The notes under the pieces: generated by a model
Databases searched by the model: none
Seen by the model: the letters and a program-made list of their open reading frames with translations, nothing else
What the model was told of the DNA's origin: nothing
Source of the DNA: Streptomyces hyaluromycini
GTDB taxonomy: Bacteria > Actinomycetota > Actinomycetes > Streptomycetales > Streptomycetaceae
Direction: 5' to 3'
Length of the DNA stretch: 64,000 nt
NCBI RefSeq assembly: GCF_002217755.1
Contig: NZ_BCFL01000032.1
Span: 62,001 to 126,000, forward strand
In this document: positions 51,422 through 60,927 of the stretch, in pieces
Layout: each line of letters starts with the position of its first letter
Numbering within the stretch: the stretch's first letter is position 1
Translations under genes and position numbers: made by a program

Positions 51422-52762
51422 TCACAGCCCCTTGGGCAGCCGGACGTACACCAGGGTCGTCTCGATGCCGCTGTCGACGAGGCGGCCCTGCGCGTCGAAG
51501 GCGCCCGCGCCGTCGGTCATCCCGAAGTCGTTGTCGTTGATCAGGGCGAGCGTGTCGTGGTCCACGCGCGCGATGCCCTCGATCTTCAACGGCATCCCGG
51601 TCACCGTGTTCAGGTCGACCACAAGCCGCTTGCCGAGCACCGGGACGCAGGCGGCGGCCGGGTCGTCCAGCTGCTCCAGCGACGGGGACGTGGTGTCGTC
51701 GTCGTAGGCACCGCCGAGGATGTCCGACCTGTGGTCCAGCTTCACCTCCTCCAGCCGCGCCGCCTTGTCGGTGCGCTCCTCGACCAGCAGCCGGTCGCCG
51801 CCGACGGCCATGATCGACGAGATTTTCAGCTCGGAGGTGTCGTCCTCGCTCGGGTCCACCACGTTCACCGGGTCGAAGCGGTAGGCGTACTCGGCCGTGA
51901 CCGCCTTCTTGCGGGGCGAGAAGCGCAGCAGACGGGTGGTGCGCGAGGCGTCCCCGGCGTCCCCGTCGGGCAGGGAGAGCGGGCTCTGCAGGGCCAGCAC
52001 GAGGTCCCCGTCGGGCAGCAGGGCCAGCCCCTCGAAGCCGCGGTTGATCTTCCGGTGCAGGAAGACGGACGGCAGGGCCTCGACCACCGGGTAGTCGGTG
52101 CCGGTGAGGTTCAGCCCCTCGGGCACGTACCGGGTGAGTACCTTCCCGCGCGCGGAGACGTGGACGAGCGACGGGCCGTACTCGTCGACGAGCCAGAAGG
52201 TGCCGTCCGCGGCGCGCACGATGCCCTCGGTGTCGAGGCCGTTCGGGTTGTACGACAGCGCCGTCTTCGCGTCGTAGGAGTACGGCGCCTCGTCCCGGCC
52301 CGCCTGGTCGGACAGCCCGGTGACGGCCTTGCCGGAGGACGTGGTCACCGGGATCGCGTCGATCACCTTGAGGGTGTCGCCGGAGACGCGGATCTTCACG
52401 ATCGCCGGGTCGAAACCGGGCACCGGGAAGGTCCGGCGCTTCTTGCCGTCCACCTTGATCTGGCCGTTGGGGCCGCGGTCGGTGACCGTCCAGTATTCGC
52501 CCTTGCGGCCGGCCGGGTAGATGTCGCTGCCGATGCCGCCGAGGTCCACACCCCGGTCGTTGTCCACACTGCCCGGGAGCAGCGCGTTACTGAAGGCGCC
52601 GAGCGGGATGTCGCCGAGGGTGGCGGTGCGGGTGACGTGCGCCTCGCCGGACGACGAGGCCTCGGCCGTGCCCGCCGCCACGAGGGCGGCGGCCAGAGCC
52701 AGCGGCAGTCCCGTCGTGACGGAGCGGTGGACGCGGCGTCTGCCGGTGGCGTGCGGGGACAT
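51422..52762 (-). CDS. secreted esterase-like phytase-family protein, 446 aa
   Basis: ATG 52762 is chosen (not the in-frame start six codons upstream) because it gives a proper signal peptide: RRRVHRSVTTGLPLALAAAL, with cleavage near AEA-S. The mature part is of the phytase-like/esterase-like beta-propeller family: GVDLGGIGSDIYPAGRKGEY, NPNGLDTEGIVRAADGTFWL, RGFEGLALLPDGDLVLALQS and IEGIARVDHDTLALINDNDF. The substrate is unknown; phosphoester hydrolysis is assumed from family naming only. It probably is exported by the Sec or Tat path and acts outside the cell. Confidence 0.82.
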   Translation of the reverse strand: MSPHATGRRRVHRSVTTGLPLALAAALVAAGTAEASSSGEAHVTRTATLGDIPLGAFSNALLPGSVDNDRGVDLGGIGSDIYPAGRKGEYWTVTDRGPNGQIKVDGKKRRTFPVPGFDPAIVKIRVSGDTLKVIDAIPVTTSSGKAVTGLSDQAGRDEAPYSYDAKTALSYNPNGLDTEGIVRAADGTFWLVDEYGPSLVHVSARGKVLTRYVPEGLNLTGTDYPVVEALPSVFLHRKINRGFEGLALLPDGDLVLALQSPLSLPDGDAGDASRTTRLLRFSPRKKAVTAEYAYRFDPVNVVDPSEDDTSELKISSIMAVGGDRLLVEERTDKAARLEEVKLDHRSDILGGAYDDDTTSPSLEQLDDPAAACVPVLGKRLVVDLNTVTGMPLKIEGIARVDHDTLALINDNDFGMTDGAGAFDAQGRLVDSGIETTLVYVRLPKGL

Positions 52763-52940
52763 CAGGCCTCCTGGTGACAAGTTCGTTGGCAGCGGCCAGA
52801 GTTGGGCCTCAGGAGGAACACCGGTCGACCGGTCGGTGAACGGAGGGCGACCGCCACTCGGCGGATCACCGGTTTCGGCCCCTCGGCGGCGGACCGTCGG
52901 ATTCCGCAGCCCGCGCCCGCTCCCGGCCGCTCCCGCAGCC

Positions 52941-52990
52941 TCCGCTCCGGTGCGCCTACCGCAGCGTCCGCTCCGGTGCGCCTACCGCAG
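52941..52990. repeat. 24-bp tandem repeat (two copies, 26-bp period)
   Basis: TCCGCTCCGGTGCGCCTACC plus GCAG occurs at 52941-52964 and again, identical, at 52967-52990. The second copy covers the last codons and stop of the lipase-like gene, so the first is a duplicated gene end located in the intergenic region. Confidence 0.85.
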
Positions 52991-54250
52991 TGTCCGGAAC
53001 CACCGCACCACGGCGGCGGTTCCCGCCTGCTGGGAACCGAGATGGCGGGAACCGCCGTAGTCCGGGGTGCCGAGGTCGACCAGCGGGGCGTCGACGCCGT
53101 GGGCACGCAGGGCGGCGTGGCAGTAGGCCGTGTTCGAGTTGACGGCCTGCTCGTCCCCGTCGGCGTAGTAGAGCCTGACCGGAGCCCGCGGCACCCAGTC
53201 GGTGCACACGCCGTCCGTGACGCGCAGGGCCGCCGCCAGCCGCCCGGCGGGGTGGGCCAGCATCGCCCGGCCCTGGGCGGTGAGCAGCGCGTCGAGGGAG
53301 TCCGGGGTGCCGGCCACGACCTCCTGACCGGTGTGCGTGCCGTCCAGCAGGCCTTCGATCGTCCGGTCGTACGGCGCCCGGAACACCTGGGCCGGTGTGT
53401 CGTACAGGTGGTGCAGGCGGTTGAAGGCGACCAGGAACAGCGCCGTGTAGATCACACTCGCCTTCGGGTCCGCCCGTCCGGCCAGCAGCGCCGGCAGCGC
53501 CGCGTCCCGGAACGCGTAGGCGCCGCTGACGGGTGCCACCGCGCGGAGCCGGAACCAGCCGTCGGCCCCCTCCTGCAGCGACCGGGCCAGCCCCAGGGCC
53601 GCCGAGGCACCCTGGGAGAAGCCGGTGGCCAGCACCCCACGGCGCAACTCCCGGCCCTTCCGCGCCGCGACGGTGCGGGACGCGCGCAGCATGTCCAGAG
53701 CGGCCGTCGTCTCCGAGGGCACGTCCATCCAGGGGTGGGGGCCGGGGCCCAGGCCCAGTCCGAGGTAGTCGGGGAGCACCGCGGCGAACCCGGCGGACGC
53801 ATAGGTCAGGGCGGGTGCCTGGTCCCAGACCTCGGCAGAGACGGAGGCGACGTCGCCCTTGAACAGTTCGGTGCCGTGCGTGAACGACACCGCCTGCAAC
53901 CGCCGTTCACCATCGCGCGGCAGGGCCAGCAGCCCGCTGGCCGTGGTGGGCCGGCCGTACGGATCCACCGTGCGGTACACGATCCGGAAGGTGTCCAGGC
54001 CGTAGCGCACGGCGCCGGTGTCCCAGGAGCCCTCCTCGTCCCCCGTCAGCTCGGCCGCGACCTGCCGGGCGGTCAGCGTCCGCAGGCGCTCCACGGACAC
54101 CACCGTGCCCCGCGACACCTGTGTCCCCGCCGGGGCGACGACGGCAGCCGCCGGTGCGTCCGATCCCTGCGCGACCACGGCCGTCGCGCTGCTCGCCGTC
54201 AGTGCCGCCGACACCGCCGAGATCACCAGTATCCTGCTCATTCGCTTCAT
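52982..54250 (-). CDS. secreted lipase-like alpha/beta hydrolase, 422 aa
   Basis: ATG 54250 precedes a signal peptide (KRMSRILVISAVSAALTASS, cleavage around AVVA-Q); ATG 54241 is an alternative. The nucleophile elbow is GFSQGA (TGFSQGASAALGLARSL). The oxyanion region is SFTHGTELFKGD, and LPDYLGLGLGPGPHPWMDVP is typical for the secretory-lipase/LIP group. The acid Asp lies in YYADGDEQAV and the His in GGSRHLGSQQAG. It likely hydrolyses lipids or esters outside the cell. Confidence 0.82.
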   Translation of the reverse strand: MKRMSRILVISAVSAALTASSATAVVAQGSDAPAAAVVAPAGTQVSRGTVVSVERLRTLTARQVAAELTGDEEGSWDTGAVRYGLDTFRIVYRTVDPYGRPTTASGLLALPRDGERRLQAVSFTHGTELFKGDVASVSAEVWDQAPALTYASAGFAAVLPDYLGLGLGPGPHPWMDVPSETTAALDMLRASRTVAARKGRELRRGVLATGFSQGASAALGLARSLQEGADGWFRLRAVAPVSGAYAFRDAALPALLAGRADPKASVIYTALFLVAFNRLHHLYDTPAQVFRAPYDRTIEGLLDGTHTGQEVVAGTPDSLDALLTAQGRAMLAHPAGRLAAALRVTDGVCTDWVPRAPVRLYYADGDEQAVNSNTAYCHAALRAHGVDAPLVDLGTPDYGGSRHLGSQQAGTAAVVRWFRTLR

Positions 54251-54565
54251 GCCGTGACCGTACGAATCCCCGCAGTCATCGGCCATCCGGCCAACCGGCC
54301 TGTGCGGGTGGGGTTTTCCGCAAGGCTCTTCGAAGGGTTTGCCGGAGGGCCGAGTCGCCCCGGAACGTCCGGCGCTGCAACCGGCCCGGAGTGGTTACGC
54401 TGAGAGCGGGACTGCTTCACAATCTGTTCGACTCGGCACTCGTCGCTCAGGGCCCAGTAGGGGTCGCTCGTCAGGGATGTCTCAGGGTCGCGGTCCGGAA
54501 CCGCGGGCAGCGCGGGCCCGTTTTCAGATCAGAGAGCGGCAATGGCCGCGAAGGAGGCGACGCTG

Positions 54566-54748
54566 ATGTCGAAGAACGCGAAGATCGCCGCAGGGGGTGT
54601 GGCGGTCGGGCTCATCCTGCTGATATGGCTGCCCTGGTGGGTGACGTTCCTGATCGTGGTGGGCGTCCCGGTGGCCGCGTACCTCGCCCTCGACCCCTCG
54701 CAGCGGCGCAGGCTGCGCCGGGTCACGCGCAAGGAGATCGGCCGCTGA
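54566..54748 (+). CDS. small membrane protein, 60 aa
   Basis: ATG 54566 has GGAGG 8 nt upstream, better than the in-frame ATG at 54542. After a short basic N-terminus come two nearly joined hydrophobic segments (IAAGGVAVGLILLIWLPWWV and TFLIVVGVPVAAYLALD), then a strongly basic tail SQRRRLRRVTRKEIGR inside the cell. This two-helix hairpin protein is of a type conserved in Streptomyces; the function is unknown. No operon partner is evident. Confidence 0.65.
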   Translation: MSKNAKIAAGGVAVGLILLIWLPWWVTFLIVVGVPVAAYLALDPSQRRRLRRVTRKEIGR

Positions 54749-54808
54749 GCCGCCCGCCCGGGGCCGCATGACCCGCCGTACCTGCGGCGGGATGCGGACC
54801 GGGAGGGC

Positions 54809-55648
54809 TCACAGGGGTCGTACGGCCATCTTGTCGAGGGCTTCCAGGAGGCCGGGGAGCTCGGGGCCCCGGCCGACCGGCAGGACCTCGCCGGGTTCCT
54901 CGTCGAGGAGCACGAAGGCGATGTCGTCGGTGCGGGCCACCAGCGACCAGCCGGGCCCGTCGGCGCGCAGCGTCCGGGCGTCGCCCGGGGCGAACGACGA
55001 GCGGACCCGACCCAGCGGCGGAGGCGTGTCCACGTAGGCCCACGCCTCGGCCAGGACACGCCGGATCCCGAGGTGGCCCTTCGGGGCCTCCTCGGCGTCC
55101 TCAGCGGCCTCCTCGGAGGCGTCTGAGGGACCGGCCGCCGGTGCCGGGAAGTGGTCGTCGCTGATCTGCTCCCGCCAGATCGCCCACTGGAGGGCGATCT
55201 CGTCCGCGCCCAGCCGCCGCTGTGCCGGACCCCAGATGCTGGTGTCCGGCGGGGTCAGCGGGGCCTGGTCCGCCACCTCCGGGCCGGGGTCGTGCGGCGA
55301 GGGCACGTTGGGAGCCGCCACGGCGACCGCCAGCGGCCAGCCGGGCAGGGCGGCGACCACCGTGCGTTCGTCCGGCGACAGGTCGTACTCCATGCCGCAG
55401 TCCCAGGACGCGATGGCGACAGCGACCAGCGAGACGTCGTCGATGACGACCGTCCAGCGCGCCCCTTCGCCGTCCTGGCCGAGTACCAGGCCGTACCCGT
55501 CGGCGCGCGGTGCCAGCGCCAGCGCCGCGCATGCCTCCGGATAGTCGTCGCCCAGCACACTCGGAAACTTCGCCGGCGTCAGCAGCACCGCCGTGAGCAC
55601 GTACAGTGCCTCGTCCGCGGCGACGGCCTCCTCGTCGGTCCCGGCCAT
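54809..55648 (-). CDS. conserved actinomycete hypothetical protein, 279 aa
   Basis: ATG 55648 gives an acidic, soluble protein without signal or membrane segment. The N-terminal half (EALYVLTAVLLTPAKFPSVL, then VVIDDVSLVAVAIASWDCGM) and C-terminal half (GWSLVARTDDIAFVLLDEEP) look like two related alpha/beta modules separated by a Glu-rich linker near residue 180. Proteins with this pattern occur across Streptomyces without a known role. I assign no function. Confidence 0.65.
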   Translation of the reverse strand: MAGTDEEAVAADEALYVLTAVLLTPAKFPSVLGDDYPEACAALALAPRADGYGLVLGQDGEGARWTVVIDDVSLVAVAIASWDCGMEYDLSPDERTVVAALPGWPLAVAVAAPNVPSPHDPGPEVADQAPLTPPDTSIWGPAQRRLGADEIALQWAIWREQISDDHFPAPAAGPSDASEEAAEDAEEAPKGHLGIRRVLAEAWAYVDTPPPLGRVRSSFAPGDARTLRADGPGWSLVARTDDIAFVLLDEEPGEVLPVGRGPELPGLLEALDKMAVRPL

Positions 55649-55808
55649 CCCTGCCTCCCCAGTGGTTCGTCCAACGGCGCGCACCCTAGTGCGACGGGAA
55701 GGCCGTTGTCACGACCGGTCTCCACACGCGAGCTGCAGTTTTCCACCGGGATCGGACGAAACCACCTCGGCGCCACAGAAGAGCGATGATCCAAGCGGTA
55801 CCGAAGGG

Positions 55809-56114
55809 TCAGGCCACGGGCAGCCCGAGAAGATCGCGAGCCACCGTCGCCGGCGACTCGTCGCGCTCCCGGGCCAGAGCGACCACGGCCCGGCACGCCA
55901 GCTCGCTCACCCCGAAGGACAGCGCCTCCGGCGGCACCCAGCCCGCCGCCTCCTCCATCCGCTCCTGGTCGTCCACCGCCCGGGCCGCGACATAGACGGC
56001 CGCGGCCTCGAACAAGTTGTGCGCCCGCCGCTCACGGCTCGCCCGCCGCTCCGGCACCTCCGTGCCCTCGGCGCCTCGAAATCTGCCTGCGTACCTGCGG
56101 ATCCGGTCGAACAC
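55809..56114 (-). CDS. small conserved hypothetical protein, 101 aa
   Basis: GTG 56114 is preferred because GGAAGGAGCCC lies just before it; an upstream ATG at 56153 would add 13 unconserved-looking residues. The chain begins with basic residues (FDRIRRYAGRFRGAEGTEVP), continues with a helical part (RERRAHNLFEAAAVYVAARA) and ends in a helix VSELACRAVVALARERDE. It looks like an all-helical cytoplasmic protein. No family is recognised. Confidence 0.6.
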   Translation of the reverse strand: MFDRIRRYAGRFRGAEGTEVPERRASRERRAHNLFEAAAVYVAARAVDDQERMEEAAGWVPPEALSFGVSELACRAVVALARERDESPATVARDLLGLPVA

Positions 56115-56218
56115 GCGGGCTCCTTCCCCCTGTCGGCTGTCGCCTCCGAACATGTGCCTTCCCCTGTCGAAACTAGAGATGAAGCTCCGGCGACAGAAGA
56201 GGGCGCCGCCCCGGTGAC

Positions 56219-56407
56219 TCAGCCGGCCTCGGCTTCGAGCGAGGCGCTGGTGGCGCGCAGCCAGGCGAGTTCGGCGCGGCTCGTGGCGCGCGCGACGGTC
56301 AGGACGCCGCGGCGGAACGGGTCGTCCACCTCCCACCGGCGACCGGACCCGGTCTCGCGGCCGGTGCTCACCGAGGCGAACCTCGACGCCTTCGCCGCGG
56401 CGGTCAC
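56219..56407 (-). CDS. possible small protein, 62 aa, coupled to the methyltransferase gene
   Basis: GTG 56407 lies 3 bp after the methyltransferase stop, so translation could be coupled. The C-terminal half (GVLTVARATSRAELAWLRAT) is helix-like and has coding-type composition; the N-terminal part is low-complexity. There is no strong ribosome-binding site and no known family. It may be genuine or a chance frame. Confidence 0.4.
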   Translation of the reverse strand: MTAAAKASRFASVSTGRETGSGRRWEVDDPFRRGVLTVARATSRAELAWLRATSASLEAEAG

Positions 56408-56410
56408 CGG

Positions 56411-57019
56411 CTAGCGTCCGCGGACCGCCAGCGCCAGGAACCGGGCGTCCTCGTCCACGTACGACGTCAGGCGCCAGCCCGAACCGGTCAGCAGCGGGCC
56501 GAGGTTGCCCTCCGCACGCAGGTCCTCCGGCGTGATCTGCCGGCCCTGCCGGGCCGCCAGGGCGGACCGGCCGATGGGGTGGAACAGGGCCAGGGAGCCA
56601 CCGGGGCGGACCACGCGCGCCAACTCCCGCAGGTTCTCCGCCGGACGGGGCAGATGGGCGATCAGGCCCGCGGCGAACACGGCGTCGAGGGACTCCGACC
56701 GCATCGGCAGCGCGGCGACGTCGGCGAGCAGCAACCGCCCGGCACGGTCCCGGCCGGCCCGTCTGGCGGCCTGGAGCATCGCCGGGGTGAGATCCATCCC
56801 GAGGACCGCTCCGGTGGGTCCCACGGCCCGGCGGAGCGGCGGCAGGGCGCGCCCGGTGCCGCACCCCGCGTCGAGCACCCGGTCGCCCGCGCGCAGCCTC
56901 AGATCGGCGACCGCGGCCGCGTACGCGGGACCGTCGTCGGGGAACCTGCTGTCCCAGTCGGCCGCCCGCGCGGTGAAGAACTCCCGGACATGTGTGTGGT
57001 CATCGCTCATGGTCCGCAT
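56411..57019 (-). CDS. class I SAM-dependent methyltransferase, 202 aa
   Basis: ATG 57019 has GAGGG 4 nt upstream; ATG 57010 is an alternative. The SAM motif is VLDAGCGTGRALPPL (about residue 49), followed by acidic motif II VLGMDLTPAMLQAARR, motif VLLADVAALPMRSESLDAVF-like and LRELARVVRPGGSLALFHPI. It is a small-molecule or unspecified methyltransferase of the Methyltransf_11 type. Its substrate is unknown, and it is encoded away from the other methyltransferases of the window. Confidence 0.85.
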   Translation of the reverse strand: MRTMSDDHTHVREFFTARAADWDSRFPDDGPAYAAAVADLRLRAGDRVLDAGCGTGRALPPLRRAVGPTGAVLGMDLTPAMLQAARRAGRDRAGRLLLADVAALPMRSESLDAVFAAGLIAHLPRPAENLRELARVVRPGGSLALFHPIGRSALAARQGRQITPEDLRAEGNLGPLLTGSGWRLTSYVDEDARFLALAVRGR

Positions 57020-57160
57020 GATCCCTCACCGTCACGGAGGACGACCCAGCGCGCACGTTCGAGCTGGACGCGATCGTTCCGGCACATCTCTGAGTCATAT
57101 TGCAACACCTTTCGAAATGCGCCCCCTTTGTGCGCCCGTGCCCCCTAGCGTCCCTGAGCC

Positions 57161-57934
57161 ATGGGACATCTGGACCACGCCACCTTCGGCTGGCTGACCC
57201 CCGTGCTGTCGTACGCCATGGCCTGCATAGGCGCCGCACTGGGGCTGCGCTGCACCGTCCGCGCGCTCGGCAGCACCGGCCGCTCGCGCCGCAACTGGCT
57301 GCTCACCGCGGCCTCCGCGATCGGCACCGGCATCTGGACCATGCACTTCGTGGCCATGCTCGGTTTCAGCGTCAGCGGCACCGACATCCGCTACGACGTA
57401 CCGCTGACCATCCTCAGCCTGCTCGTCGCCGTGGTCGTCGTCAGCGCCGGCGTCTTCGCCGTCGGCTACAGCCGGGACCACAACCGGGCGCTCCTGCTGG
57501 GCGGACTCACCACCGGGCTGGGCGTCGCCAGCATGCACTACCTCGGCATGGCGGCCGTCCGGCTGCACGGCGCCGTGCGCTACGACCCGATGCTCGTCGC
57601 GCTCTCCGTCCTCATCGCCGTGGTCGCCGCGACCGCGGCCCTGTGGGCGGCCCTCAACATCAGGTCGCCCGTCGCGGTCACCGCCGCCTCCCTGGTCATG
57701 GGAGCGGCCGTCAGCAGCATGCACTACACCGGGATGTTCGCGGTCAGCGTGCGCGTCACGCCCTCCGGCAGCCCCCTGCCCGGGGCCACGGCGATGCAGT
57801 TCATCTTCCCCCTCGCCGTCGGCCTCGGGTCCTACCTGTTCCTCACCTCGGCCTTCGTCGCGCTCTCGCCCACGGCCGGGGAGCGCGAGGCGTCCGCCTC
57901 GGCCCAGCGGCCCGTCACGGGCGCCGCACGCTGA
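57161..57934 (+). CDS. MHYT-domain integral membrane sensor, 257 aa
   Basis: Seven membrane helices with the MHYT triad in three repeats: WTMHFVAML (about residue 67), SMHYLGMAA (about 126) and SMHYTGMFA (about 187). MHYT domains are thought to bind copper and sense oxygen, CO or NO. Here no output domain (GGDEF/EAL) is fused, so a separate partner is needed. The stop is 37 bp before the conservon kinase gene on the same strand, so it may provide the signal for that system; this is inference from position. Confidence 0.88.
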   Translation: MGHLDHATFGWLTPVLSYAMACIGAALGLRCTVRALGSTGRSRRNWLLTAASAIGTGIWTMHFVAMLGFSVSGTDIRYDVPLTILSLLVAVVVVSAGVFAVGYSRDHNRALLLGGLTTGLGVASMHYLGMAAVRLHGAVRYDPMLVALSVLIAVVAATAALWAALNIRSPVAVTAASLVMGAAVSSMHYTGMFAVSVRVTPSGSPLPGATAMQFIFPLAVGLGSYLFLTSAFVALSPTAGEREASASAQRPVTGAAR

Positions 57935-57970
57935 CCCGGCGCCGACCCACCTTTCCTGAGCGAGGAGGCC

Positions 57971-60475
57971 ATGCGTACATCCCGTAGGACCCCCACAGCA
58001 GGCCCGGAGACACCGTCAGCGCGGCCGCCGCGCGGCCGCCGCGCGCACGCCGGACCACCCGCCGAAGAACCGGTCGACGACCTCGTCGGCATCGCGGCGG
58101 ACAACGCGCCCACGCGACCCGCAGGCTGGCGGCTGCGCCCACGGACCGTGCGGGCCAAGGTGGTCTGCCTGCTCATGGTGCCGGTCATGTCCCTGCTCGC
58201 CCTGTGGGCGTACGCCACGGTCACCACGGCACAGGACGTCTCCCGGCTGCGCCAGTCCCAGCGCGTCGACGCCGCGCTGCGCACCCCGGTCGCCGCCGCC
58301 GTCGCCGCGCTCCAGGCCGAGCGGGCCGCCGCGGTCCGGTACGCGACCGACCCCGCCGCAGAACAGACCGCCGACCTCAGGAGGCTCGGCGCCCTCACCG
58401 ATCAGGCCGTGGCCGCGCTACGGCTCGGCAAGGACAGCACCGTCGCCGACAGCGAGGAACTGCCCTCCGGTGTCGCCCAGCGCCTGAAGGCCTTCGTCAC
58501 CGGCGCCGAACAACTGCGCACCCTGCGGCGGGCGGTGCAGAACCGCGGCACCGGCTGGGACGCGGCCTACGGGCAGTACACGCAGGCCATTGACTCGGCC
58601 TTCGCCGTGGACGGCGCCCTCACCGGCATCCAGGCCGACGACATGGGCTCCGACGCGCGCGTGCTGCTCGAACTCTCCCGCGCGGGAGAGGCGCTGGCCC
58701 AAGAGGACGCGGTCCTCGGCGGTGCCCGGCTGGCCGGTGGCCTCGACGGCGAGCGACTGAGGCTGTTCACCGGTTCCGTCGACACCCGCCGCGTCCTCAC
58801 CGACGCGGCCGTCCCCGATCTGCCCGGGGCCCAGCGCACCGCGTGGCACCGGCTCGCCGACGGCGACGACTACACCGCGCTGAGCGCCGCCGAGGACAGG
58901 ATCCTCGCGAGCTCACCCGGAGCCAAGGCGGCCGACGCGGTCCCGGAAGCCACCTGGAACACCGCGCACACGGGCGTGCAGGACGGCATGCGGAACGTCC
59001 AGGCCGGCACGGCACACGCGGTGGCGGGCCGGGCCGATCCGTTCGCCCGCGGGCTGCTCACCCCGGCAGGCGCCGCCGTCCTGTTCGGTCTGCTCGCCGT
59101 GGTCGCCTCGCTCGTGATCTCCGTTCGCATCGGTCGCGGCCTCGTCGTCGAGCTGGTGAGCCTGCGCAACAGCGCCCTGGAGATCGCCCGCCGCAAACTC
59201 CCCGAGGCGATGCGCAGACTGCGGGCCGGCGAGGAGATCGACGTGCGCGCGGAGGCGCCCCCGGGACCGCCCGCGGAGGACGAGACCGGACAGGTCGCCG
59301 AGGCCCTCGGCACCGTGCACCGTGCCGCCCTGCGCGCCGCCGTGGAGCGCGCCGAACTCGCCAGCGGCATCTCGGGAGTCTTCGTCAACCTCGCCCGCCG
59401 CAGCCAGATCCTGGTCCACCGCCAGCTGAGCCTGCTGGACAGCATGGAACGCCGCTCCGACGACCCCGGCGAACTGAGCGACCTCTTCCGCCTCGACCAC
59501 CTCACCACACGGATGCGCCGCCACGCGGAGAGCCTGATCATCCTGTCCGGAGCCGCCCCCGGCCGGGCCTGGCGGATGCCCGTGTCCCTCACCAACGTCG
59601 TACGGGCGGCCGTGTCCGAAGTCGAGGACTACGCGCGCGTGGAGGTACGACAGCTCCCCGAGGCGGCCGTCATCGGCGCGGCCGTCGCCGACCTCACACA
59701 CCTGCTCGCCGAGGTCGTGGAGAACGCCGCCCAGTTCTCGCCGCCGCACACACGCGTGCGCATCATCGGAGAGCCTGTCGGCAACGGCTACGCCCTGGAG
59801 GTCGAGGACCGCGGGCTCGGCATGGGCCCGGAGACCCTCGCCGAGGCCAACCGGCGCATCGAGCAGTCCGAGGCACTCGACCTGTTCGACAGCGACCGGC
59901 TCGGCCTCTTCGTGGTCAGCAGGCTCGCGGCCCGCCACGGCATCAAGGTGCATCTGCGCACGTCCCCGTACGGCGGCACCACCGCGGTGGTCCTCTTGCC
60001 GAAGGCCCTGCTGCACGGCGGCTCGGCGGAACGTCCGATCCGCCCGGCGGCCGACACCGAACAGGCACCGGCACGCGCCTACGCGCGCGTGCCCGGCGCC
60101 GCTCTCCCGGAGCCCGCCCCCGCCGGCCGGCCCGCCCTCGCCGCCACCCACACCTCACCGCGCCCCGCGCCCGAACCCCCGCCCCCCGGAGTCACCACCT
60201 TGAGGCCGCACCGCCCACCGCACGACTCCGAGCCCTCCGACGACGACCTGCCACGCCGGGTACGGCAGGCGAGCCTCGCCCCCCAACTGCGCGACCCCCG
60301 CACCGAGGAGCCGGCGCCCGCCCGCGGCGGGGACGAGCGCACCCCCGAACTCGTCCGCGACCGGATGGCCGCCTACCGCGACGGCTGGGTGCGCGGCGGG
60401 GGCAGACAACCCGGCCGCGGAGCCGCCCCGCGAGCCGAAGACGGCACCGACAGCACCGAAGGAGACCGCCCATGA
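57971..60475 (+). CDS. cvnA: conservon sensor kinase-like protein (CvnA), 834 aa
   Basis: After a basic, Pro-rich N-terminus come one membrane helix (about residues 64-83), an extracytoplasmic nitrate-sensor-like domain (about 90-365), a second helix (about 368-388), a HAMP-like linker, and a histidine-kinase-like ATPase domain (about 545-680) with N-box EVVENAAQFSPPHTRV, G1 DRGLGMGPE and G2 GLFVVSRLAARHGIK. No typical phospho-acceptor H-box is obvious. The C-terminal 150 residues are disordered and Pro/Arg-rich. The stop overlaps cvnB by 4 bp. Conservons form membrane complexes that control development and antibiotic production. Confidence 0.93.
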   Translation: MRTSRRTPTAGPETPSARPPRGRRAHAGPPAEEPVDDLVGIAADNAPTRPAGWRLRPRTVRAKVVCLLMVPVMSLLALWAYATVTTAQDVSRLRQSQRVDAALRTPVAAAVAALQAERAAAVRYATDPAAEQTADLRRLGALTDQAVAALRLGKDSTVADSEELPSGVAQRLKAFVTGAEQLRTLRRAVQNRGTGWDAAYGQYTQAIDSAFAVDGALTGIQADDMGSDARVLLELSRAGEALAQEDAVLGGARLAGGLDGERLRLFTGSVDTRRVLTDAAVPDLPGAQRTAWHRLADGDDYTALSAAEDRILASSPGAKAADAVPEATWNTAHTGVQDGMRNVQAGTAHAVAGRADPFARGLLTPAGAAVLFGLLAVVASLVISVRIGRGLVVELVSLRNSALEIARRKLPEAMRRLRAGEEIDVRAEAPPGPPAEDETGQVAEALGTVHRAALRAAVERAELASGISGVFVNLARRSQILVHRQLSLLDSMERRSDDPGELSDLFRLDHLTTRMRRHAESLIILSGAAPGRAWRMPVSLTNVVRAAVSEVEDYARVEVRQLPEAAVIGAAVADLTHLLAEVVENAAQFSPPHTRVRIIGEPVGNGYALEVEDRGLGMGPETLAEANRRIEQSEALDLFDSDRLGLFVVSRLAARHGIKVHLRTSPYGGTTAVVLLPKALLHGGSAERPIRPAADTEQAPARAYARVPGAALPEPAPAGRPALAATHTSPRPAPEPPPPGVTTLRPHRPPHDSEPSDDDLPRRVRQASLAPQLRDPRTEEPAPARGGDERTPELVRDRMAAYRDGWVRGGGRQPGRGAAPRAEDGTDSTEGDRP

Positions 60476-60909
60476 TCCAGGACCCGAGCACGAGGGCAGA
60501 CCGGCGCTCCGGCGAACTCGACTGGCTGCTGGACGACCTGGTACTGCGCGTCACCGAGGTACGGCACGCCGTGGTGCTGTCCAACGACGGCCTCGCCGTC
60601 GGTGCCTCGACCGGCCTCAAACGCGAGGACGCCGAGCACCTCGCCGCCGTGGCCTCCGGCTTCAACAGCCTCGCCAAGGGCGCCGGGCGGCACTTCGGGG
60701 CGGGCGGGGTGCGCCAGACCATGGTCGAGATGGACGACGCCTTCCTCTTCGTGGCCGCCGCGGGCGACGGCTCCTGCCTCGCCCTGCTCACCGACGTGAC
60801 CGCCGACATCGGCCTGGTCGCCTACGAGATGGCCCGCCTGGTCAAACGCGTGGGCGAGCACCTCTACACCGCGCCGCGCGTATCCGCCCGGCCGCCCGCC
60901 GCCGGCTGA
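60472..60909 (+). CDS. cvnB: conservon roadblock/LC7 protein (CvnB), 145 aa
   Basis: The protein has the roadblock/LC7 fold with the family core LDWLLDDLVLRVTEVRHAVV, SNDGLAVGASTGLKREDAEH and AAVASGFNSLAKGAGRHFG. It overlaps the kinase stop by 4 bp (ATGA). In other conservons this protein binds the kinase-like and GTPase components, acting as an MglB-like GTPase regulator. It is about half identical by eye to the solo copy at 62663-63076, which suggests duplication. Confidence 0.94.
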   Translation: MIQDPSTRADRRSGELDWLLDDLVLRVTEVRHAVVLSNDGLAVGASTGLKREDAEHLAAVASGFNSLAKGAGRHFGAGGVRQTMVEMDDAFLFVAAAGDGSCLALLTDVTADIGLVAYEMARLVKRVGEHLYTAPRVSARPPAAG

Positions 60910-60927
60910 GCCGGAAGACCGCCACCG

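Noticed and set aside
58843..60909. 688-codon plus-strand frame inside cvnA
   Set aside because: It is the +1 shadow of cvnA; only its end (from 60472) is real, as cvnB.
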